From contig BCHH01000017.1 of NCBI GenBank assembly GCA_001599595.1, forward strand, positions 201,054 through 265,053: DNA of 64,000 nucleotides, given 5' to 3'. The notes beneath the pieces are model-generated. The model had not been told where the DNA came from. It did not search any database and worked only from the letters and a program-made list of their open reading frames with translations. A program made the position numbers and the translations under genes. The stretch is from Beverwykella pulmonaria. Its lineage: Eukaryota > Ascomycota > Dothideomycetes > Pleosporales > Melanommataceae. This document shows positions 1 to 11,750 of this stretch, piece after piece (positions within the stretch are counted from its first letter, which is position 1; each line of letters begins with the position of its first letter).

Positions 1-1414
1 GTTGAGCCAACCGCCAACATTTACGCCGCGGATTGGCATCTTGCCATATTGGAAGCTATCTTTTAGACTGGGGACCTTCTCATTGGCTGTCACGTCATCA
101 TTCCATGTCGAGTTGAGACCCATGATAGGGAGGCCGCCAACTGTTGCAGCCGTGTAGGTGACATTGAAGTCATTGGTGTCATACCACGACCACGGATCGA
201 GGATTCCCCCTTTCGAAGAATCGGGAACAGAATTTGGATCGAGGTTGTTGAGATTGCTGTTGGAGGGTGAATTAGAGTTGGACGTGGCTCCGCTTGTGGT
301 AGTGTTATCGCTCTTCTTTTTTGACAACATGACAGCGACTGGGATGACAATGGCGAGGATGAGGAGGACAGCTACCACTCCGATTACTGTACTTCAATTA
401 GCATTATTTCGGTGTGTAGTAATGGTTGAACATACCTATCCGCTTGATCTTTTTCTTCCGTGCTAGCTCCTCTTCTGTGTAGTCGCTCGGTATACTACCA
501 GCACCTCCTCGCTTTTCCATCATGTACTGGTATTCGTCATCGTCGACACCACCTTCTTCGGCTAAAGGCCCACTGACGAGCCTCCGCTTTTTCTGCTCGG
601 TCCGATGCTGCCTTTCTTGTTCCTTCCTCGCCCTCCTTTCAGCGCGTTCAGATGGTGTATGCGTTTCCTCATATTTCCGCCTCCTCTCCTCCCGCTCTGT
701 ATCTGTGTGCGATCTTCTCTTGTCCCTCTCAGCATCCATATAGATTTTCTTCTTCTTCGTCTCATCATCAGTATATGCGGATCTTCTCTTCGTCTCCTCA
801 TCATCGGTAGCCACAGCCATTTTCCTCCTATCTCTCTCTCGCTTCTCTTTTTTCATCCTGGCTTCCTCCATCGCAACCTCACTCTCATGTTCCCTTCTTC
901 TCCGTTCGCTTCTCTCCCTTTCCCTCTCCTTCTCCCTCTCCCTCCTCTTCTCCTCCCTAACCCCCTTCAACCTCTCCCGCTCGAGCTTCTCCTCCTTCCG
1001 CCGTACCTCCTTCAAATAGTCCTCATCGTAATCATAACCCGACCAACCCGCCTTTTTCTGATGACTCTTGTCCAGCTTCGCAATCGCATCAAGACTCAAT
1101 GGTGCACCTGAGCTACGACTCGTAGACGCACTATCCCTAGGTGTCCCCGTAGAACGACGTGTTCTAGGCTTAGGTTTGCGCGGCGTAGCCTCGCGTTCGG
1201 AGTCGCTGGGTTGAACAGCGCGGGGTTGAGGCGTAAGAATTGCGCCTGAGGAGTCTGTTGCGCGGTGGCCGCGGCGGCGTCTGCGTTCGCGATTCTCGTC
1301 TCGAATATGGTCCCGGTCCCGGTCCCGGTCGTAGGAGGAGTCCTCTGCGTTTCTCGAGGCTCTTCGCTCACGGCGGCGGCGGTCGCGATCGGGATCATCG
1401 CTATCCCGTGTCAT
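1..1414 (-). CDS. exgD: Membrane-anchored glucan 1,3-beta-glucosidase (ExgD-like), 5' part
   Basis: Partial gene running off the left edge; 455 residues are visible. It probably hydrolyses beta-1,3-glucan at the cell surface during wall remodelling. The coding sequence is exons 1414-436 and 386-1, with an intron at 387-435 (GTATG...ACAG) that keeps the frame. Residues 1-326 are an extremely charged Arg/Glu/Lys-rich, coiled-coil-like cytoplasmic region. A single hydrophobic segment follows at about residues 327-347 (VIGVVAVLLILAIVIPVAVM), then a Ser/Asn/Thr-rich stalk and the start of a GH5 domain (PIRGVNVGGWL). This layout is that of the type II membrane exo-glucanases named ExgD in Aspergillus, where the same GLPIMGLNSTW and RGVNxGGWL blocks occur. 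The catalytic domain lies outside the window. I chose the ATG at 1414 because the acidic/basic leader starts there; an open frame extends upstream to 1651 but looks like untranslated leader. Confidence 0.85.
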
Positions 1415-2321
1415 GGCGGGGTGGGAAGAATACCGGCAATTAAGCAATGCGAGGAGGGAATGGAAAACGGGATAAAAAATGCGGCTCTGTGATTCAAAAA
1501 TGTGGAATGCATATAGGGACATGTATAATTTCGGCAGTGGGTTTGTGAGATGGCATGGGGATCGTCGCGTTGCTATGGTGATGGCCCAGCCCTGACGTGG
1601 ACAAGCCTCGGTGTGAAGACAAACCTTGGAAGTGGGAATTGAAAACACCACGAGGGTTTCACCGGCTCATTGGCGGTTGTCAGCTGAATCTTGGGGTCTG
1701 TGAAATTGCTTTCTCGGAGGCGATTCATTCGACTTTGCTTGCTATCACTAAAATATAAGTCATTTGTTAAACAGAGTAGTGCTGGATAGGTCGAGGTAAA
1801 GAGCTAAAACACCTCAGGTGAAGGAATATATTCTACAGTATAGCCTAGCCCTTATCTCATTAAGACAGGGTTCTGACAAAGGACGATCAGCTTTATGCAT
1901 GCGTGAGGTTCAATGGCCGACTCAATGACATCAGCTCACGTGACGTGAATTTGGAAATCCCAATGGGGACTATTGAAGGGTTTCATTATGGAGTGATCTC
2001 CATAACATGGTGCATTGGGTGTGTGGTATCATATCATAAAAACTCGCAAATAATTCCCGCCCACCTTTTCCCAACAGTGCCCGTGGAGGCATTTGGACCC
2101 AGCCCTCTAAGCGCGGTCTTGGTACCCATTACCGACCCAAAATCAATCCAAGGCCCACCCATAATGAAGATGCGGCAATATGCTAAAGCTAAGTTTACAA
2201 TCGCGCTTTGGTGTCGCGGAGGGCTGGGGCAGAAGGAGGGCGAGTAGCCGGGTGCGTAGTCGGAGCCGAATGGTCCGGTTTAGGGTTAATTGTATGGATG
2301 AACGATGAGGTGACTCATTCG
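1415..2321. other. Intergenic, no gene seen
   Basis: This stretch lies between the 5' end of the glucanase gene and the 3' end of the NMN adenylyltransferase gene. Short open frames exist on both strands, but none has a recognisable product or splice-linked continuation. The part just above 1414 probably holds the promoter and leader of the glucanase gene. Confidence 0.5.
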
Positions 2322-3332
2322 TCAGGAAGCCGTAGCGATTTCGGAGGATCCAGACGTCGTGGAGTCACCAGATGCCCGCTCTTTGCCTTTTCCAGGCTGT
2401 TTCTTCTCGTCGTCCACGTAGAGGTTATGCTCGTAGATATAGTCAACGACCTTGTCGGGGATGTAGTAGCGAATGCTCTTGCCACGCTTGCGGAACAGTC
2501 GAATCTTGGTCGAGGAGACGTCGTTCTGGATCAACTGCGGAATGACTCGGATGTTATCTCTGAACTGCTGGAGGCTGAGAAGCGCATCATCTGTAGCGAA
2601 TTAGTTACTTCAACATTCGGACGACCGCAAGGATGTGGCATACCAATGTCAGTCCCGCTGCGCTCAAGAATGAAGGCGCCGTAATGCCCCAGAATCCTGT
2701 TCAGATCCTCTTTCGCCCACAGGCCTGAAACTCGGATTAGTGAATGCTGCGACAATCAGCGCGGGGGACATACCGGGGGTGCTCATGGTCTGGATGAGGT
2801 CGGCACCGGCAAGCAAGGCTACCTGTATCCGCTTCTTCTCGCCCGATGACGTCTCGATGCCGCCCATGACCTCGTTCAGCTGGTAGTCGAAGTGGTCCAG
2901 CACCTTCACCGTGGGCAGGTATTCCTTGTGTAGCGGCTCCCACGGGTCCACGCCAATCCACGTAGAGCTGTCCTGCACAGCGATTCTCGTCATATTGATC
3001 CTGTGGTGGGCCGACGCGAGCCCTGCCTTCTTGTACGCATCGCCGACAGGACTGAAGAAACCGCCGACGACTTCAAAGTCGGTCTCGAACTCGCAGTAGT
3101 CGGCCGCCTCCTCAAACATGCGCAGATGGAGGTTCGTTGGCGGAGAGAAGGAGCCGCAGGACACGAGAACGAGCGGCGTCTTGGTGGAGTCATTGAGCGT
3201 CTTCTTCAGTCGCTCGCTAGGGAACGTGTAGTTATCGAGTGTCATGACGTCGGTGGTGTCGAGGCCGGCGTCGAGCACAGGCTGGACATCGTCGCAATCC
3301 GAGCCCAGGTCGTAATCGGTTGGTGAGCCCAT
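2322..3332 (-). CDS. Nicotinamide-nucleotide adenylyltransferase (NMNAT)
   Basis: The enzyme joins nicotinamide mononucleotide (or nicotinic acid mononucleotide) to AMP from ATP, the common last step in making NAD. Exons are 3332-2774, 2724-2644 and 2590-2322. Introns 2725-2773 and 2591-2643 have GTATG donors and AG acceptors, giving 302 residues. The nucleotidyltransferase signature is clear: GSFSPPTNLHLRMFE near residue 60, where eukaryotic NMNATs have a similar block in place of the bacterial TxGH motif. The C-terminal VSSTKIR motif that contacts ATP phosphates is present. The ends are poorly conserved: an acidic N-terminus and a Lys/Ser/Thr-rich tail. Length and motif spacing agree with yeast Nma1/Nma2 and other fungal NMNATs. 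No defect is seen. Cell compartment cannot be read from the sequence. Confidence 0.93.
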
Positions 3333-5087
3333 GGCGAACCGTGAGTGAATGTGGCGGTGATTGGATTCGAAATCGGAACCGAGGTAGCGTTGCGGCGAGC
3401 AGCGGAGGCAATGGGAGGTGGCGAGCTGGTCGTGAGTGAATCCAAGGCTGGGGGGAGGCGAGAGGCCGATTTATGAGGCAGTGAGAAGTAGCACCAGCAA
3501 GTAGCCGGTGGGACTAGGCAGACACGGCTGGTTGAGCCAAAAGGCGCGGTGGTTACTAAAGCGCGTGGGTGGTTGTGCAATGACGCGGGGTCCAAGCAAG
3601 CAAAAGCCGAGGAACGTGGGGTGGTTTGGTCAGGCCGGTTGGTCGCCCAGAGGGTTCAGGGCGACAAAGAAGGCAAAAGAGGAGGAGGAGGAGGAGGAGG
3701 AGAAGGAGGAGGACGGTGGAAGGCGGGCGAAAGCAGCGCGGGCGAAGGCGACATTTGTAGTGTGTCCAGCAGAGAGCGCTACTACGGTCAAACTGCTCCT
3801 TGACCTTGCCGGTACGTAGACTTTGCCTTTTGCGCGGCGGGGGTGTGGTATGTTCGAGACTCGTGCCGCTACCTCCGTGCTAAAACCGCCGTGTGCCCTG
3901 CAGGCTGAGCGCTGCATGGCACAGGTGCAGATGAAACAATTCCTGCGCCCGAGCAACCGCCAGACGAATTCCGATTTGCCTGCAGCGAGCAGTTTGCTGG
4001 CGGAGAAGGGCTGGGTCACGTGCGGCACTGTGAGGCGGAGCGCCGCTTTCGGCGTCTGAAGTTCTAGTCATTAATTAATGCAATTGTTGCTATATAAGCA
4101 AGGCTAGGTACAAAACCCTAGCCCGCCATCTGACTTCCGAAAGCACACGCGATGGGAAATACTCATTATTGCCATGCGGAAGTTGAGATAGGAGTTGATG
4201 TGTTGCAGAAGCGATGGTGACGCTGAGTGATTCCGAGAGATTGCTCGCATCGAGCGCGCTGAAGACCTGTTGCACAGAACATGCCTCTGTGATGGACCCT
4301 ACTGTCCCTGCTGTGGCAATGGTGTGTACTCCAGCCTTGCGAAGCGACCAGGGCGCGTTGACGATGGAAATGGCTTGGCACAATGTTTGCTGTCTCAATA
4401 CGCCTAAACACCCGCAGACACTTGCTGAAAGCACACGCAAGACTGCACAAAGCGGAAAGGGGGTGCTGTCGTGCGCTGCTTTCCTGGCTGCATTCCAGTA
4501 TTCAATGCGAGCATTTCCGTGCGACTTGCTGTCGTGATTTTACTGCTGGATGCTCCTCTCTCTCCCCCACCGTGCACTAAATAAGTGGGCCCCCAGGGAA
4601 CGCCATCCGCCATCACTATCATCTGCAACGCCAACAACCCGAGCACCAAACCACCATCACCACCCCCAGCCGCGGCCCCAGACACCACCACTGCACGTCG
4701 TCCTCCTCTTTCACGCCGACAAGCACGCTCCTCGCCCCGCGCCGATTCACCGCGTTCGCCGATACCCACCGCACTCACTCGCTTGCACGGCCTATGGCGT
4801 AGCTACGTGCTCCTATGGAAAGGGAACGTCGACCTGCATCTGGTTTTCGTGACGGCCCATCCTCTGCTTCTGCTTCAACCTCCAGGTAACTTCCCCCACC
4901 ATCTCCTCTCGCTGCCTCTACTCCACCCCACCCACCCCATGCACTCCCATACCACCACCTCCATCTCCACTCCGCACGTCGACACCCTCTCACCTTGCTG
5001 CATCGGCACAGAGCTGCGACGCCAACCGACGGGGCCACAGTCTGCGTTGCGAGCCATCGAGTGTGCAAGCAAAGTCATTAGATTCTC
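3333..5087. other. Intergenic region between divergent NMNAT and UFD4 genes
   Basis: The two flanking genes diverge, so both promoters lie here. A TATATAAG-like box is at about 4090. The 500 bases before the UFD4 start are strongly pyrimidine-rich (CCACC/CTCC blocks), as is common in leaders of ascomycete genes. Open frames of about 100 codons occur, but none matches a family I know. A GGA repeat at 3679-3714 is listed separately. Confidence 0.5.
3679..3714 (+). repeat. GAG/GGA trinucleotide microsatellite
   Basis: An almost pure run of GAG triplets, with one AAG interruption, lies in the divergent NMNAT/UFD4 intergenic region. It is probably length-variable between strains. No function can be inferred. 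Confidence 0.8.
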
Positions 5088-8000
5088 ATGTCGTCCAGAG
5101 TGACTCGCTCTTCTGCGAGGCTTTCCACAGGTTCGACCACCTCCAACCCGCCGACCCTCCCCGCCGCCGACCCTCCGCCGACCCATCCTCCTCCACCGCC
5201 CCCCTCTCGCAAACGCAAGGCTGCTGCTCGAGAGCCCAGCCCCGAACAGCCCGAAAACACCCAGACACCGCCGGTTCGGGGCGGCCGTGCAAAGCGGACA
5301 CGAGTAGAGCACCAAAACCCTCTGGCGCCTGCCCCAACATCGGGCCGCTCGAAGAAGGGCAAAGCAAAATCGGCAATGTCCAGTGCTGGGTAGGCGTTTC
5401 CCCTGCCGTCTGCCACGCGTCTGCTAATCGAGTCCAGCCCCTCTGGAGAACCGTCCGAGGACAAAGCCGCCACACCCACCCGACCTGCTTCGTCATCGAA
5501 ACGCACCAAAGCGGGCCGAAGGAGCGGAACCCAAGGTGACGACTCGCGGCGGCAGGTCAGATCGTCCCATACTGAACCGAACGTAGATGCCACACCCACG
5601 AATCCGTCTTCAGGCTCCCGACGAAGCTCACGAAAGTCGGCACCAAAGCTAGAGGAGGACGTTTCCATGGAGGATGCACCTGAGCCGAAGCCCGAAGGCG
5701 AGCCGCGGCAGTCTGGCTCAGACCAGGCTCGACCCGAGACGAGTGATGACGGCAACGGAGATGGCCCGCCCGGCCGGTACGATGAGGAAGAGGACGACGA
5801 CGATGATGATGACCCTTTCAGCGGCGCAGGGTTTCTAGGCCGGCACCCACATGGTTTATCGCAGCTGCGTCACCTTACTGGCATGATGTCCCACGCCAAC
5901 AGCCGGCTGCGTGGAATTCTGGACCAATTGAAATCCAAGGATCCATCCATGCAGCTCATTGCCTTGCAAGATCTCTCCGAGGTTCTGCTCATATCCACAG
6001 AGGACAACCTCGCGGGCAACTTCTCTCCGGATGCGTACGTGAAAGAGCTCGTTGCTCTGATGCAGCCGAGCGACTTCGGCGAGGAGAATCCAGAAATGAT
6101 GCTGCTTGCGTGCCGGTGTCTCGCAAACATGATGGAGGCCCTGCCAGCTTCTACTGCAAACGTTGTATACGGGGGAGCAGTTCCTATATTGTGCTCAAAG
6201 TTGCTAGAGATCAATTTCATTGACTTGGCGGAGCAATGCTTGAGCGTACGCTGAACCCTATTTCTTCCGAGAATATGATGATATGCTAACCATTTTGCAG
6301 ACACTGGAAAAAATTTCCGTCGAGTTCCCTGCCTCCATTGTGCGTGAGGGGGGGTTGACTGCCTGTCTCACCTATCTTGACTTCTTCGCCACGAGCACGC
6401 AGCGGACTGCCGTTACGACAGCCGCAAACTGCTGTCGAAACATTCCAGAAGAGTCCTTCGCCACAGTCCGAGATGTCATGCCTATTCTGAAGGACATATT
6501 GAACAACAATGACCAAAAAGTCGTGGAACAAGGCTGTATTTGCGTTTCGAGGATTGTCCAGAGCTTTAAGCATCACGAAAGCAAGCTGGAAGAGCTTGTG
6601 AGCCCCGAGCTGCTCCGCGCCATTCTCGGATTGCTTCTGCCTGGCACGACGAATCTGATTGGGCCCAACATTCACACGATGTTTCTCCAGGTGCTTGCGT
6701 ATACTGCAAAAGCGAGCCCGCACTTATCGGCTGAATTGTTCAAGATGAACGTAGTCGATACCCTGTACCAAATTCTAACCGGCGTGTCGCCACCAAGCGG
6801 TACAGAGGACGTAGCTGCAAAGATTGATAGCGTGGTGATTATGCAAGCGCTCATCCACCGACCAAAAGACCAAGTCTTTGAGACTCTAAATGTCATTTGC
6901 GAGCTGCTTCCCGATGTGCCCAAAAATGGCCTGATGTACCTGGACGACCTCTTCGACGCAGGCTGCCCAGGTGATGAGCAGCAGCCACTCTCCACACCCA
7001 AAAAATCCGCCAATGAAACGCGAGTTGAGCTGCTTCGGGAGTGCAAGCAAGAAGTTAGGCGATTTGCAGTCATCCTCCTTCCCACACTCACAGATGCGTA
7101 TTCAAGCACTGTCAATCTCAGTGTCCGGCAGAAGGTGCTCACCGCACAGCTGAAGATGCTTTCAAATTTAGACACGGAAATATTAGAGGAAGCGTTGCGT
7201 CCCGTACCATACGCGTCGTACCTGGCTTCGATATTCTCTCAACAGGATCACGCCTCCCTAGTCACCTATGCACTGCAAGCTGCTGAGTTGTTGCTGAAGC
7301 GTCTCGAGCCTATTTATCGATACCAGTTCTACCGAGAAGGTGTTATCTCGGAGATTTCACAGCTTGCTAATCGTCCCTGCAAAGCCGTGGAACCCCGAAA
7401 AGACCCCAAGGCGGCCATCGAGGTTGAGGCAGTTGCCAATTCTGGCACAAGCTCTAGCTCGGCTGGCGATATTGATGTTGATGTCGATGTCGATGTCGAT
7501 GTCGATGTCGATGTCGACCACGAAGTTCCCGACGAGGCTGAGATGGATATGCACTCAGACGAGGACGAGGATGAGGATGAGGATGAGAACGAAAACGAAC
7601 ATGACGAGGACCAAGCTGATCATAGCGATAATCGAGAAGATGATGATGACGACTCGGACTCTTCCTCCTCCTCTGAACGATACGCCCCTCCACCAGTCCC
7701 AAATATCGAAGATATCATCACGCTTCGGGCTAAGAGGTTTATCGAGGTTCACGAGAAAGATAGCACAAAATCCGTTCGGGACAAGGCATTGGGGATACTG
7801 GACGACCTCAAGACCCTCGCCAAAGAGATCAAAACATGCGTCCTGGAAGATGGAGGCAATAATTGCCTGGAGCTGTTCACTCGCTTGGCAGCATATTTCG
7901 AGGGAGATGCGCTGGAGAGCATCACAAGCTATGAATTGATGACGTCAAGCATCGTAGAAGTCTTATTGGAGGTATTTTCTGCCCCTAATTCCTCCAAGGG

Positions 8001-10941
8001 CATTGATCCCCGATCCGTCTTTCTAGAAGCTTTCATGGGCTCAAACAACCCGAGCAAGATCAAGACCACGAGCAACTCTTCTCCGGCCACGCCTTTCAGC
8101 GTTTTGACAAGCAAGCTCCAAGATTTGCTTAGTCGGGCTGAACACTTCGAGGTGATCACGGTCCACCAACACTCATACGACAGCAGAGGCAGTGCCACCT
8201 CTATGTTGGCCAAGCAACTACGTCTGAAGCTCATGGCAGATGACGATTCAGGTATACCCAAGACGTACCGGAACATTATGGTCTCAATCCATGCTATCGC
8301 GAATTTCAAAGCGTTGGATGACTATTTGCGACCACGAATCAGCATCGCCGAGCGGCCGTCCCGTGGCTCCAGGAATAGAGATACGATTAATGCATATACC
8401 CAAGCCCTCTCTGAAGGAAATTCTCCAGGTCCTCCCCCTCCGCATACTCCCAATGAGACCACAAATCGAGCTTCATCTCGGAAATCTTCTAAGCCAAAAC
8501 CTGCAGCATCTTCAACTGGATCACAAGCTGGTCCAAGCTCCGCTCCTCAAGACAAGACGCGTCGCTCCAGCCGGAGGCACCAGACACAAGCACCTCCACC
8601 TCCCCCGCCTCCACCACCAGCGTTGCCCCCATCCAATACCGACCAGGATCCTGTTGAATGCGCGGATGAGGAACGCCTCTCTGAGCAAGACTCCCTAGAC
8701 GAGCATGGCGACCTGGACGCTATCATGGGCGCAGACATCGATGAAGATATGGAAGATGAGACACCTGATCCGTCGGCGGTCAGCGTCGAGGTTGCGTCAA
8801 CTGGGAAGGTGACAGCCCGTAAGGAAGACGGAACGAGGGTTGCCACCCCTGTGCAAGGACAATCGTCTACTCGACAAACTCCAGTGGAACGGCTGGCAAG
8901 TTCTAGTTCACGATTGTCTGCTTTGCTCCGTGGATCTGCGCTGCAGCAAGCATTTGGCACTTCGGCTGGTGCGCACTCTTATGCTGCAGCTTTACAATCT
9001 ATCCCACAAGATTGGCATATCGAGTTCAGCGTCAACGATCAGCCGATCTCAAATGAGACGACTATCTACCGTGCTGTGCACTTCAACCAAGCTCAACCAC
9101 CAGACATATCCCACCGAACTGTTTGGAATGCCATTCATACTATCAAGTTCAAACGCGTCTCTGGGCCCCCACCACCAGAGTCCAGTGCCCTGACTCCTCC
9201 ACCGGAGCTTTCCAAATCAGGGGTTTCAGGGATGCCACTTTCGTTGGAGAAATTCCCCGTCACTTCCGGCATTCTTCGGTTGTTGAGTATCCTCCACGGC
9301 CTCAATTCCAACTTGGACGATGTCCTATCGGACAATCGGGAACAGATCAAACTCAACGTAGAGCCACTTTCGCAATTCGTGAATACCAAATTAACTGCTA
9401 AGCTCAACCGACAGCTAGAGGAGCCCTTAATCGTGGCAAGCAACTGTCTACCCAGCTGGAGCGAAGATTTAGCTCGCCTCTACCCATTCCTGTTTCCCTT
9501 CGAGACGCGACACCTCTTCCTTCAATCAACGTCCTATGGGTACTCTCGGTCTATGACCCGATGGCAAAATTCCCAATCAACAAACGATTCTAGGCATGAT
9601 CGTCACCGTGAGGAGCGTCCTTTCTTAGGAAGGCTGCAGCGTCAAAAGGTCCGCATATCCAGGACACGAATTCTAGAGTCCGCAGTAAAGGTTATGGAAC
9701 TATACGGATCGTCTCCGAGTGTTCTCGAAGTTGAGTATTTCGAAGAGGTTGGTACTGGCTTAGGGCCTACTTTGGAGTTCTACTCGACCGTTTCAAAAGA
9801 GTTTTCAAAGAAGAAACTCAAGCTTTGGAGGGAGAACGAATCTCCCAATGATGATGAGTACGCTTTTGGGAAACGCGGATTGTTCCCCGCTCCCATGAGC
9901 GCCGAGCAAGCTGAAACGGAGAACGGCAAGAAGGTGCTGCACTTGTTCAAGATGCTCGGCAAGTTTGTGGCCCGATCGATGCTTGATTCCAGAATCATCG
10001 ATGTGTCTTTCAATCCAACGTTCTTCCGCATTGGCGATGGTAGTGCGACTGTCGCCCCTTCACTCGGATCCATTAGATCCGTAGATCACGATCTGGCCAA
10101 GTCACTCTTACTTCTGAAGCAATTTGCAGATGCGAGGAAACAAATTGATGAGGATTGCAATCTGGATGCGGCGCAGAAGGTCCAAGCCATCCAAAACATC
10201 GTGATTCAGGGCTCCCACGTCGAAGATTTGGGCATAGACTTTACGCTTCCTGGGTATCCTATCGACCTTGTCGAGAAGGGATCAGAGAAGCCTGTAACGA
10301 TTGACAATGTGGAAGCTTATGTGGACAAAGTCTTGGATTTCACTCTCGGTTCAGGAGTGCAACGTCAAGTGGATGCGTTCCGTGCAGGGTTCTCCCAAGT
10401 TTTCCCCTACACGGCCTTGAAGGCCTTCACACCTGACGAGCTTGTAATGCTATTCGGCAGAGTTGACGAGGATTGGTCCCTTGAGAGTACGTTTCTATTC
10501 TCTTTCTAGTTGATGGTGGAAAATAGCTAATCAACCGCAGCCCTCATGGATTCTATCAAGGCCGACCATGGATACAATCTTGATAGCAAGAGTGTACGCA
10601 ACTTGTTGCAGACCATGAGCGAACTTTCGGCTACACAGCGCCGGGACTTTCTTCAATTCATCACTGGTAGCCCCAAGCTTCCCATTGGCGGTAAGCTCTT
10701 CAGTACCCTTTAGCAGCCGCATTCTGATACTAATATCATACCAGGCTTCAAGAGTCTGACGCCAATGTTCACGGTCGTCTGCAAGCCGAGCGAGCCGCCG
10801 TACACGTCTGACGACTACCTCCCCAGCGTTATGACTTGTGTCAACTACCTGAAAATGCCAGATTATAGCAGCATGGATATTCTTCGAGAGAAACTGAATG
10901 TTGCTATCCAGGAAGGCCAGGGTGCTTTCCATCTTTCTTAA
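5088..10941 (+). CDS. ufd4: HECT-type E3 ubiquitin ligase, UFD4/TRIP12 family
   Basis: Giant ubiquitin ligase of the ubiquitin-fusion-degradation and N-degron pathway. Exons are 5088-5389, 5438-6245, 6301-10486, 10541-10690 and 10745-10941 (1880 residues); all four introns are 48-55 bases with GT-AG ends. Residues 1-235 are Ser/Pro/Arg-rich and probably disordered. From about 240 an armadillo-like helical region begins ([18 protein letters not shown]). A hyper-acidic stretch follows at about 755-830, including an Asp-Val repeat (bases 7474-7518), then a Pro-rich linker. The C-terminal HECT domain starts at about 1515 ([15 protein letters not shown]) and ends with the catalytic cysteine in [12 protein letters not shown], near residue 1847. 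Yeast Ufd4 is shorter; filamentous fungal and TRIP12 proteins have similar long linkers. The ATG at 5088 gives a basic, nuclear-localisation-like start ([10 protein letters not shown]). Intact. Confidence 0.95.
7474..7518 (+). repeat. In-frame GATGTC hexamer repeat inside UFD4
   Basis: Tandem GATGTC units (first unit GATGTT, last GTCGAC) encode alternating Asp-Val residues inside the acidic linker of the UFD4-type ligase. The unit length is a multiple of three, so expansion or contraction keeps the frame. A second short GATGTC array outside any gene is at 20087-20112. Confidence 0.9.
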
Positions 10942-11750
10942 ATGAGTTCACGAACACCGCCGGATCTTGTTTGCGGAGCATAGTCAGGGCCGGCGCAGGA
11001 CAACATTTCATGGCAGGGATCCAGGATGGGGTTTAATATGGCGGTGGACTGTTTATTTATTGCATGAGATTTCTCATAAGGCGAGAATGAACTCGAGGAT
11101 GGCTTCTTCCTCGATATTTCCTCAGAGTCACCGAGCGGATGGAATGCATTGCAGGTGGTATTTTGGATGTCGGCGCTGATAAGTTTGTGTAATTTCTCAA
11201 CCCCCTAGTGCGAGCAGGACATTATAGGATTGGTGGCTAAATTAGACCCTCGACTCGATATTTGATAGGTACCAATATTGCAGTACTGTCATCAGTTGAC
11301 GTTGGGACAATTGCACGATGTGTAACCATTTTAGACCAACTTGGAAATTAATCGCTGTCGTGTTCAGAAGTTGGTAATCCATACTCTGAACGCTTTTTGT
11401 CGGTGACGTAGAGCGGGAAAACTATACACTGAAAACAAGGTAATTCTCTCCTTTCACCTTGCTTTTTTAGTGTTTTGTGTAGTAGAGGAGAGACTGGCTG
11501 CCAAGCCCTTGGGGCTGCGAAAGTGCGGCGGGCGGGACTACGCCGTATTTGAATCACCCACCTGCCGCCTTCTCTCCCGTACTCACCACCCTCCAAAACC
11601 AATCCCACCCGCCTGTGCGATATACAAACATCGCACGATCCTCCAAGCCACCTGTTGCTCTGGACGAATTCCCATTTCATTTCTGTCAAGCTTTGAGTAT
11701 GCGATCTGCGTATTTTCCAATTCGAAGACGACAGCATTCCAAGACCAAAG
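10942..11750. other. Intergenic between UFD4 and the Smr-domain gene
   Basis: This holds the 3' region of UFD4 and the promoter and leader of the CUE/Smr gene. The open frames on both strands between 11348 and 11812 show no recognisable domain and overlap the leader of the next gene, so I do not call them. Confidence 0.5.

Noticed and set aside
404..1651. Extended 415-codon frame at the glucanase 5' end as the true start
   Set aside because: The first 79 codons look unlike the charged leader and read as untranslated sequence; the ATG at 1414 fits better.
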